Below are positions 25,358 through 31,487 of a stretch of DNA of 31,487 bases, piece by piece (the stretch's first letter is position 1; every line of letters begins with the position of its first letter). The notes beneath the pieces were generated by a model. It made no database searches. It was not told the DNA's origin and was given only the letters and a program-made list of their open reading frames with translations. The DNA is from SHYQ01 sp041674525 (GTDB lineage: Bacteria; Chloroflexota; Dehalococcoidia; UBA2979). The stretch is taken from positions 1 through 31,487 of the forward strand of contig JBAYVN010000024.1 in assembly GCA_041674525.1 (NCBI GenBank), given 5' to 3'. The translations under genes were made by a program, and so were the position numbers.

Positions 25358-28084
25358 CTATCGCGATGCCAGCGCCGCCTGAGCGGCCGCGAGGCGAGCG
25401 ATCGGCACGCGGTACGGGCTGCACGAGACGTAGTTCAGGCCCACCTCGTGGCAGAAGGCGACGGACGGCGGGTTGCCGCCGTGCTCCCCGCAGATCCCGA
25501 TCTTCAGGTCGCGCTTCACGCCGCGCCCCTTCTCGATCGCCATCCGCATCAACCCGCCGACGCCCTCGCGGTCGAGCTCGACGAACGGGTCACGCTCCAG
25601 CACGTGGCGCCTGATGTACACCGGCAGGAATCGCCCGGCGTCGTCGCGCGACAGGCCGAAGGTCGTCTGAGTCAGGTCGTTGGTGCCGAACGAGAAGAAG
25701 TCCGCATGCCGGGCGATGCGATCAGCGATCACGCACGCGCGCGGCAGCTCGATCATCGTGCCGACGGTGTACGGGATCTTCGCCCCGCGCTCCGCGATCA
25801 CCTGCTCCGCCGTCTGCTCGGTGAGGCGGCGGAGCTCCTCGAGCTCGCCCTCGATGCCGACGATCGGGATCATGATCTCCGGCGCGACCTCGATGCCCTC
25901 GCGGTGGAGGTCGCAGGCGGCCTCCATGATCGCGCGCACCTGCACCTCGTAGATCTCGGGGAAGGTGATCGCCAGTCGCACGCCGCGGTGGCCGAGCATC
26001 GGGTTGAACTCGCGCAGGCTCTCGACGCGCCGCTCCACGTCCGCCGTGCGGAGGTGAAGCGACTGGGCGAGCTCCGCGATCTCCGCCGGGGTGTGCGGAA
26101 GGAACTCGTGCAGCGGCGGGTCCAGCAGGCGAATGGTGACCGGCAGTCCGGCCATCGCCTTCAGGATGCCGTGGAAGTCCGAGCGCTGGAACGGCAGGAT
26201 CTTCGACAGTGCCGTGCGGCGCTCTGCCTCCGTCTGCGACAGGATCATCTCGCGCACCGCGAGGATGCGGTCCGCGCCGAAGAACATGTGCTCGGTCCGG
26301 CAGAGGCCGATGCCCTCTGCGCCAAAGGCGCGGGCGCGCTCGGCGTCCTCGGGCGTGTCGGCGTTGGCGCGGACGCGCAGGCTGCGCGCGTCGTCCACCC
26401 AGGCCATCAGGCGGTCGTACTCCGGCGGGAACAGCGCCTCGGCGAGCGGGAGCGCGCCGAGCATCACCTCGCCGGTGGATCCGTCGACGCTCAGCACGTC
26501 GCCCTCGCGCACGACCAGGTCGCCCTGCCCCGGGACGTTCACGGTGAACTCCCGATGCGCGTAGTCGATCTGGAGCGACCCGCAGCCCGTGATGCAGCAC
26601 TTGCCCATCCCGCGCGCGACCACCGCCGCGTGCGAGGTCATGCCGCCGCGCGCCGTGAGGATCGCCTGCGCGTCCTTCATGCCCTCGATGTCCTCAGGGC
26701 TGGTCTCGTCCCGCACGAGGATGACGTCCTCGCCGCGCTCCGCCCACTGCACAGCGTCGCCGGGGGTGAAGACGACTTTGCCCACGGCGGCGCCCGGGGA
26801 CGCGGCAAGGCCGGTCGCGATCACCTCGCGCTCCGTGCCCGGGCGGAACACGGGGTGCAGCAACTCGTTCAGTTGCTCGGGGTCCAGTCGCAGCACGGCC
26901 TCGTCGGCGGTGAGCAGCCCCTCGTCCACCATGTCGACGGCGATCTTCACCATCGCGCGACCGGAGCGCTTGCCCCCGCGCGTCTGCAGCACCCACAGGC
27001 GGCCCTGCTGGATCGTGAACTCGATGTCCTGCATGTCGCGGAAGTGGTGCTCCAGCGTGGCGCAGGCCCGCGCGAGCTCCGCGTACGCCGCGGGCATCGA
27101 CTCCTCCAGCGACGGCGGACCGTCCGCGCGGCGCGCGGCGCGCGTGATCGGCTGAGGCGTGCGCGTCCCGGCGACCACGTCCTCGCCCTGCGCGTTCACC
27201 AGGAACTCACCGAAGATGTAGCGGTCGCCGGCGGAGGGGTCGCGCGTGAAGAGCACACCAGTGGCGCAGTCGTCGCCCAGGTTGCCGAAGACCATCGCCT
27301 GCACGTTGACGGCGGTGCCCCACGTGTCCGGGTAGCCGTGCATCTGGCGGTAGACCACCGCGCGCGGCGTGTCCCACGAGTTGAACACAGCACCGATCGC
27401 GCCCCACAACTGCTCGTTCGGGTCGTCCGGGAACGGCTTGCCGGTGCGCTCCAGCACCAGCGCCTTGAACTCCGCAACGAGCTCCTTGAGCGCCGCTGCG
27501 TCGAGGTCGGTGTCGATGGTGGCGCCGCGATCGCGCTTCTTCGCGTTCAGCAGCACCTCGAAGGGGTCGTGGTCCGTCTCGGACGCCTTGCCGACGCCCA
27601 GCACCACGTCGCCGTACATCTGCACGAAGCGGCGGTACGAGTCGTATGCGAACCGCGCGTTGCCGGAGCGTGCCGCGAGCCCCTCGGCGGTAGCGTCGTT
27701 CAGCCCGAGATTGAGGATCGTGTCCATCATCCCGGGCATCGAGACGCGCGCGCCGGACCGCACCGACACCAGGAGCGGGTTGGAGGGGTCGCCGAACCTC
27801 GTACCCACGCGCTCCTCGACGAGCTTCAGGTTCTTCGCCACCAGCTCGGCGAGGCCCTCCGGGAACTTCCGCCCCATGGCGTAGAAGGCGTTGCAGACCT
27901 CCGTGGTGATCGTGAAGCCGGGCGGCACCGGGATGCCGAGGCTGCTCATCTCCGCCAGGCCGGCGCCCTTCCCGCCCAGGAGGTCGCGCAGCGCGTGCGA
28001 GTTCTGGCCACCGCCGTCGCCGAAGAAGTGCACCATGCCGTCCGTGAACTGCTGCTCGGCGGCGGGCTTGGATGCGGTGGTCAT
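25358..28084 (-). CDS. ppdK: Pyruvate, phosphate dikinase
   Basis: PPDK interconverts pyruvate, ATP and Pi with PEP, AMP and PPi. The 908-residue product has the N-terminal ATP-grasp domain (VHFFGDGGG, LLGGKGAGLAEMSSLGIPVP, LLVSVRSGARVSMPGMMDTI). The swivelling domain has the phospho-carrier His485 in GGMTSHAAVVARGMGK. The PEP/pyruvate barrel has GIGLCRTEHMFF, EFNPMLGHRGVRL, FFSFGTNDLTQTTFG and the catalytic Cys865 in GICGEHGG. It is slightly longer than the usual 875-880 residues. I chose ATG 28082-28084 because GGAAGG lies about 7 bases upstream. An ATG five codons earlier is also possible. A promoter-like TATACT lies 140 bases upstream. The direction in vivo (glycolytic or gluconeogenic) cannot be inferred. 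Confidence 0.98.
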   Translation of the reverse strand: MTTASKPAAEQQFTDGMVHFFGDGGGQNSHALRDLLGGKGAGLAEMSSLGIPVPPGFTITTEVCNAFYAMGRKFPEGLAELVAKNLKLVEERVGTRFGDPSNPLLVSVRSGARVSMPGMMDTILNLGLNDATAEGLAARSGNARFAYDSYRRFVQMYGDVVLGVGKASETDHDPFEVLLNAKKRDRGATIDTDLDAAALKELVAEFKALVLERTGKPFPDDPNEQLWGAIGAVFNSWDTPRAVVYRQMHGYPDTWGTAVNVQAMVFGNLGDDCATGVLFTRDPSAGDRYIFGEFLVNAQGEDVVAGTRTPQPITRAARRADGPPSLEESMPAAYAELARACATLEHHFRDMQDIEFTIQQGRLWVLQTRGGKRSGRAMVKIAVDMVDEGLLTADEAVLRLDPEQLNELLHPVFRPGTEREVIATGLAASPGAAVGKVVFTPGDAVQWAERGEDVILVRDETSPEDIEGMKDAQAILTARGGMTSHAAVVARGMGKCCITGCGSLQIDYAHREFTVNVPGQGDLVVREGDVLSVDGSTGEVMLGALPLAEALFPPEYDRLMAWVDDARSLRVRANADTPEDAERARAFGAEGIGLCRTEHMFFGADRILAVREMILSQTEAERRTALSKILPFQRSDFHGILKAMAGLPVTIRLLDPPLHEFLPHTPAEIAELAQSLHLRTADVERRVESLREFNPMLGHRGVRLAITFPEIYEVQVRAIMEAACDLHREGIEVAPEIMIPIVGIEGELEELRRLTEQTAEQVIAERGAKIPYTVGTMIELPRACVIADRIARHADFFSFGTNDLTQTTFGLSRDDAGRFLPVYIRRHVLERDPFVELDREGVGGLMRMAIEKGRGVKRDLKIGICGEHGGNPPSVAFCHEVGLNYVSCSPYRVPIARLAAAQAALASR

Positions 28085-28123
28085 GGGTGTGCCTTCCATT
28101 CCTGCGACCAATGCCGCAGCCTC

Positions 28124-28142
28124 CGGCGCGCCGAGCGCGCCG
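28124..28142 (-). other. Strong hairpin in the ppdK leader
   Basis: An 8-bp perfect inverted repeat (CGGCGCGC and GCGCGCCG) with a 3-base loop sits 40-58 bases upstream of the ppdK ATG, inside its predicted leader. It could affect translation or mRNA stability, or be chance in GC-rich DNA. Confidence 0.35.
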
Positions 28143-28223
28143 CCGGTCATCGACCTGGCCATGGGGGAACTCGTGCACGCTCCCCGCAGGGGGCCCCCCG
28201 CCCGCGGGTGCGTCAACTGCGTC

Positions 28224-28229
28224 AGTATA
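28224..28229 (-). promoter_or_regulatory. Candidate -10 element for ppdK
   Basis: TATACT on the minus strand is a near-consensus -10 in a GC-rich region. It predicts a transcript start near 28217 and a leader of about 133 bases. The -35 position reads TGGGGC, a poor match, so the promoter may need an activator. Confidence 0.5.
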
Positions 28230-28306
28230 CGGGCGATTCCCGTTGCGCCCCAGCCATCGCCGGACCGGCAGCACGCGATCCGGTGGCCTGCCGCTCCCGG
28301 TTGGCG

Positions 28307-28312
28307 CACACT
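28307..28312 (+). promoter_or_regulatory. Candidate -10 element for leaderless dgt mRNA
   Basis: CACACT is six bases before the dgt ATG with no Shine-Dalgarno between. Transcription would begin at or next to the start codon. The match to the -10 consensus is partial. Confidence 0.3.
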
Positions 28313-28318
28313 GCGATC

Positions 28319-29374
28319 ATGGCCGTGGAGCAGTCCCTCGCCCGCTTCCGCGCACCGCTCGAGGCACACGAGGCCGCCCTCTCGCCCCTCGCCGCCCGCG
28401 AGGCCACGTCTGCCGGGCGGGCGCGTCCGGAGGCGCCGGACCCGCTGCGGCTCGCCTTCCAGGTCGACCGCGACCGCATCATCCACACCCGCGCGTTCAG
28501 GCGGTTGAAGCACAAGACCCAGGTCTTCGTGCACCCGGATTCGGATCACGTGGTCACGCGGATGACCCACACGATCGAGGTCCAGCAGGTCGCGCGTACG
28601 ATCGCCCGCGCCCTGAACCTCAACGAGGACCTGACCGAGGCGATCGCCTGGGGCCACGACCTGGGCCACACCCCGTTCGGACACGCGGGCGAGGAGACCC
28701 TGGCCCGCCTCCTGCCCGGCGGCTTTCGGCATAACGAGCAGTCGTTGCGCATCGTGGAGCTGCTGGAGGAGGGCGGCCGCGGCCTCAATCTCACCGCGGA
28801 GACCCGCGAGGGCATCCTGAAGCACTCCAAGACGCGGGAGTCCGTCGCTGCGGAGGCCTGGGGATTCTCCTCCACGCTGGAGGGCCAGATCGTGAAGCTG
28901 GCAGACTCCATCGCCTACCTGAACCACGACATCCAGGATGCCATCCGCGCCGGCCTGCTCTCGGAGGGCGTGCTGCCAGCGCAGGTGCACCGGGTGCTGG
29001 GGCCGACGCACTCCGAGCGCATCGCCACGCTGGTCACCGACTGCGTGCTGGCCTCCGCGGAGACGTTCGAGACGGACCACCCGACGATCCAGCTCGGTGA
29101 GCGGGTGCTGGAGGCAACGGACACGCTCCGCGAGTTCATGTTCCAGCGCGTCTACCTGGACGAGTCGACACTGCGCGAGGCGCGACGCGGGCAGGACGTG
29201 GTGGAGGCGCTCTTTCATTACTATGTCGTTCATCCGGACCGCATCCCGGGTTGGTCGCTGGCCGAGGATCCGCCGTGGCGGCGCGCCGCCGACTACGTCT
29301 CGGGAATGACGGACGGCTACGCCCTGCAGCGGGCGCGCACCCTGGGCCTCGCGGCGGGGCCCGCGACCGCGTAG
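28319..29374 (+). CDS. dgt: Deoxyguanosinetriphosphate triphosphohydrolase-like HD protein
   Basis: Dgt-like HD enzymes hydrolyse dNTPs to nucleoside and triphosphate, which tunes dNTP pools. The 351-residue product begins with a helical leader, then RDRIIHTRAFRRLKHKTQVF, a family signature. The HD metal site is built from His84 (THTIEVQQVARTIAR), His113 and Asp114 (WGHDLGHTPFGHAGE) and a later Asp in VKLADSIAYLNHDIQDA. GFRHNEQSLRIVELLE and GILKHSKTRES are also typical. Length matches the short type 2 dGTPase-like group rather than the 505-residue E. coli Dgt. It is transcribed divergently from ppdK, with a 234-base intergenic region. Confidence 0.95.
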   Translation: MAVEQSLARFRAPLEAHEAALSPLAAREATSAGRARPEAPDPLRLAFQVDRDRIIHTRAFRRLKHKTQVFVHPDSDHVVTRMTHTIEVQQVARTIARALNLNEDLTEAIAWGHDLGHTPFGHAGEETLARLLPGGFRHNEQSLRIVELLEEGGRGLNLTAETREGILKHSKTRESVAAEAWGFSSTLEGQIVKLADSIAYLNHDIQDAIRAGLLSEGVLPAQVHRVLGPTHSERIATLVTDCVLASAETFETDHPTIQLGERVLEATDTLREFMFQRVYLDESTLREARRGQDVVEALFHYYVVHPDRIPGWSLAEDPPWRRAADYVSGMTDGYALQRARTLGLAAGPATA

Positions 29375-29477
29375 GCTCGGACCCCGCAGGGCCAGCGATC
29401 ATGGCGCACGCGCGCCGGGCGAAGCGGGAGGTCGGGCCATCCTCGTCTCGCGCGTTCCCCTGCTCGCCGGTCTGGCC

Positions 29478-30173
29478 GTGATCGCGGCGGCCGTGCTCCT
29501 GCTGCTGCTCGTTGGGCCGCTGCGCCGGGCGGCGCGCCAGGGAGCGGCTGGCGGTCCGCCATCCCCGGCCACCGCGTCGGTGGTGCTGGCGCTGACGACG
29601 AACGCGTACTCCCGCCCGACGCGCGCCTCCGACCTCGTCGCGATCATCCCCGAGGGCCGCAGCGCCCGCCTCACCGGCCGCACCGAGGAGGGCGACTGGC
29701 TCCGCGTGGTCTACCCGCCCGCCTCCAGCATCGAGGGCTGGGTGCCGCGCGCCAACGCCCGGGCGGCGTCCCTACCCGACCTCCGCGACCTGCCGAGCGT
29801 GCCCGAGGCGGCCGCCGGTGCCGCGGGCGACGGCCCGGGCGAGCAGCAGGGGCTACCCGACCTCAGCGTGAGCAGCGCCGAGGTGCAGTCGAGCGGCGCG
29901 TTGACGGTGCGGATCACCAACGCCGGTCCGGGCACGTTCGGCGGACGGACCGATCTCCAGATCACCAGCGCCGAGGGCACCCTGCTGGGCGCCGTGGACG
30001 TGGATCTCAGCCAGTCGCCGCTCGCTCCCGGCCGCACAGCGGCGGTCGCCACCGGCGTCTTCGTGCGTCAGACCGGCCTCGTGCTGATCGAGGTCGACCG
30101 TCGCAACACCGTGCAGGAGGCGAGCGATTCCAATAACGCGCGCCGCGTCCTGCTGGTGGGCACCGGGGGTTAG
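29478..30173 (+). CDS. Membrane-anchored SH3/CARDB-like protein (first of tandem pair)
   Basis: This 231-residue product starts with a hydrophobic anchor (MIAAAVLLLLLVGPLRR). A bacterial SH3-like domain follows (about 36-90, VLALTTNAYSRPTRASDLVA to IEGWVPRANA). After a Gly/Ala linker comes a CARDB-like beta-sandwich beginning LPDLSVSSAEVQ with VRITNAGPGTFGG, ending EASDSNNARRVLL. It is probably exported with the domains outside the membrane, where SH3b domains often bind wall components. The start is unsure. GTG 29478 overlaps the stop of a 26-codon ATG reading frame (29401-29481). GGAGG at 29427-29431 sits seven bases before an in-frame ATC at 29439 that would lengthen the anchor by 13 residues. 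Confidence 0.8.
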   Translation: MIAAAVLLLLLVGPLRRAARQGAAGGPPSPATASVVLALTTNAYSRPTRASDLVAIIPEGRSARLTGRTEEGDWLRVVYPPASSIEGWVPRANARAASLPDLRDLPSVPEAAAGAAGDGPGEQQGLPDLSVSSAEVQSSGALTVRITNAGPGTFGGRTDLQITSAEGTLLGAVDVDLSQSPLAPGRTAAVATGVFVRQTGLVLIEVDRRNTVQEASDSNNARRVLLVGTGG

Positions 30174-30174
30174 C

Positions 30175-31224
30175 GTGACCCTGGAACCGCCGCCGACGAA
30201 CGACCGGAACATCATCCGGATCATGGGAATCGTGATCCTGGTGATCGTGGTCGCGACCGCGAGTGCCGGGGGCGCCGTGCTGATCGCCCGGCGCAGCGGT
30301 GTGCACCTGACGTTGCCGCTGCCCGCCGCCTCCACCCCGGCCACCACGACGCTGGTCGCGCGCCGCGCCGTGGAGCTGCGCTCGGGCGCCGCGCCGGACA
30401 CCGCGATCGTGACGCGCCTCTCCGCCGGGACGGGCGTGGAGGCGCTGGGACGTTCGCTCGACGGGACATGGCTCGCCGTGCGGCTCCAGAGCGCGCCCGA
30501 CGTGGTCGGCTGGGTGCCCGCCGACGCCGTCGACGGCCTGCGCGAGGTCAACCGGCTCCCGGTGATCGCGAACAGCGGCACCCTGGCCACGCCGCCGTCG
30601 TCACCGGCCAGCACTGTGGACCTCCCGGACCTTCGCATCGACGCCGCAGCCAGCCGCAACAACCGGCTCGTAGCCGTGGTGGTAAACGACGGCCCCGGTG
30701 ATCTGCCCACCCCGATCCTCGTCGCCGTGAACGACGGCACGCCTGTCCGCATCGAGACGAAGGCTGGTGAGCCACTGCGCGCCGGAGAGCGCATCGAGGC
30801 GATCGTCCCCGGTGAGTACGTGCAGCTGCGCGCACGCGTCTCCCTGCGCGTGCAGACCGAGCCCGCCAGCCGCGAAACGAATACGGACAACAACGGGTGG
30901 AGCGGGATCGTGGAGCCGGACCAGCCGAACAACCTCGGCATCGCGAGGGCCGTCGCGGACGGCGCCGATCGCCACCTGCTGGTGACCGTGACCAACGACA
31001 GCCGCATCCCGATCCGCGGCTCGATCACCCTCACCGTGCGCGAGGCGCTCCCCAGCACCACGCTCCTCGGTCGCGAGGTGCGCGACGTGGCCCTGGAGGC
31101 GGACGGTGCGATCGACATCCCCTTCGCCGACATCCGGCCGGTCGACCTGACGCGGATCGCCGTGCGACTCTCTACGGACGCGATCCACGACGCGGTGCTC
31201 GCGGATGACTCGTTCCCGCGCTAG
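30175..31224 (+). CDS. Membrane-anchored SH3/CARDB-like protein (second of tandem pair)
   Basis: This 349-residue product has the same plan as its upstream neighbour but is longer. A polar cytoplasmic start (MTLEPPPTNDRNIIR) precedes a transmembrane segment (MGIVILVIVVATASAGGAVL). An SH3-like domain follows (VARRAVELRSGAAPD to VVGWVPADAVDG). A CARDB-like domain begins LPDLRIDAAASRNN, contains VVNDGPGDLPTPIL and ends ETNTDNNGW. A second, more divergent beta-sandwich begins NNLGIARAVADGADRHLLV and runs to the end. GTG 30175 lies one base after the preceding stop, so the two are co-translated. They are probably diverged duplicates with an envelope role. No enzymatic motif is visible. Confidence 0.82.
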   Translation: MTLEPPPTNDRNIIRIMGIVILVIVVATASAGGAVLIARRSGVHLTLPLPAASTPATTTLVARRAVELRSGAAPDTAIVTRLSAGTGVEALGRSLDGTWLAVRLQSAPDVVGWVPADAVDGLREVNRLPVIANSGTLATPPSSPASTVDLPDLRIDAAASRNNRLVAVVVNDGPGDLPTPILVAVNDGTPVRIETKAGEPLRAGERIEAIVPGEYVQLRARVSLRVQTEPASRETNTDNNGWSGIVEPDQPNNLGIARAVADGADRHLLVTVTNDSRIPIRGSITLTVREALPSTTLLGREVRDVALEADGAIDIPFADIRPVDLTRIAVRLSTDAIHDAVLADDSFPR

Positions 31225-31242
31225 CACGTGACAGCACGTGAC
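31223..31242 (+). repeat. Tandem 10-bp repeat with CACGTG palindromes
   Basis: Two exact adjacent copies of AGCACGTGAC start within the stop codon of the SH3/CARDB gene. Each holds the palindrome CACGTG, and their centres are 10 bp (one helical turn) apart. They end 23 bases before the next ATG, so they could be an operator. Confidence 0.8.
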
Positions 31243-31265
31243 GGACAGGACGTTCGAGGAGACCA

Positions 31266-31487
31266 ATGCTGGACGATGCACTCCGCGACGCCCTCCGCAC
31301 CCGCCTCGACGCCTCAAGGAGCGCGCTGCTCGCCGCCCTCGAAGGCCTGACGGAGCACGACTTCGGGAGCGACCTCGGCGACGGGGAGACGGTGGTGCAC
31401 GCGCTCGCCGCGCTGGCGGAGTCGGAGCGGCGGGCGAACGCGGAGGTGCGCGGCGAGCCGCTGGCGCCGGCCGCGCCGGGACGACCG
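31266..31487 (+). CDS. DinB/DUF664-like protein, 3' end cut by window edge
   Basis: Only the first 74 codons are present. The pattern MLDDALRDALRTRLDASRSA, then LLAALEGLTEHDFGSDLGDG, then TVVHALAALAESERRAN resembles the first two helices of DinB-like four-helix bundles. In those proteins a loading helix is followed by L..L....f and a glycine before a tv...l.Hl...E helix. The metal-binding His that is usual in the second helix appears replaced, since HALAAL is earlier and not clearly aligned. GAGGAG precedes the ATG at suitable distance. The family call is tentative because the C-terminal half is missing. Confidence 0.6.
   Translation, partial: MLDDALRDALRTRLDASRSALLAALEGLTEHDFGSDLGDGETVVHALAALAESERRANAEVRGEPLAPAAPGRP

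Noticed and set aside
25238..28318. Very long open frame antisense to ppdK and running into dgt
   Set aside because: The part before 28319 has no protein-like character and lies opposite a full PPDK. Only the dgt portion is real.

Overview
The window is a gene-dense, high-GC (about 70% or more by eye) bacterial chromosome segment with 29 protein genes, two of them cut by the window edges. I see no rRNA, tRNA, CRISPR array, insertion sequence or prophage. It carries peptidoglycan genes (mltG, glmS, glmU) and a TopA with actinobacterial-style C-terminal repeats and no zinc fingers. The gene orders alaS-ruvX-mltG-aroE-aroC, dprA-topA-xer and aroQ-pepQ-efp-xseAB are known from Actinobacteria and Firmicutes. 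Together with the PurN-like formyltransferase this suggests Chloroflexota (Dehalococcoidia/Tepidiformia-like) as best guess, with Actinobacteria as the alternative. The taxon is an inference.

Layout. (1) 1-6992, minus strand: an operon-like run read alaS > ruvX > mltG > aroE > membrane protein > aroC, driven by a clear sigma70-type promoter at 7046-7074. (2) 7114-24613, plus strand: glmU, a CBS-domain HlyC/CorC membrane protein, dprA-topA, a low-GC GNAT acetyltransferase, a Xer recombinase, aroQ-pepQ-efp, xseA-xseB-formyltransferase, a small membrane protein, rluB, cmk, plsC and glmS. (3) 24600-28084, minus strand: ppdK followed by a two-pass membrane protein of unknown function, convergent with glmS. 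(4) 28319-31487, plus strand: dgt, two tandem membrane-anchored SH3/CARDB-like proteins and the start of a DinB-like gene.

The genes are mostly informational and core metabolic. They cover shikimate pathway steps (aroC, aroE, aroQ), UDP-GlcNAc precursor supply (glmS, glmU), DNA processing (dprA, topA, xer, xseAB, ruvX, dgt), translation (alaS, efp, rluB), nucleotide supply (cmk, dgt, formyltransferase), phospholipid synthesis (plsC) and pyruvate/PEP interconversion (ppdK).

I did not find a new multi-gene defence or mobile system. The points worth a second look are smaller: a cytidylate kinase whose only sensible start is an ATC codon, a GlmU with an eroded uridylyltransferase site but intact acetyltransferase site, an EF-P lacking the PGKG tip loop, a compositionally foreign acetyltransferase inside the dprA-topA-xer array, -10 elements placed for leaderless mRNAs, and tandem CACGTG boxes before the last gene.
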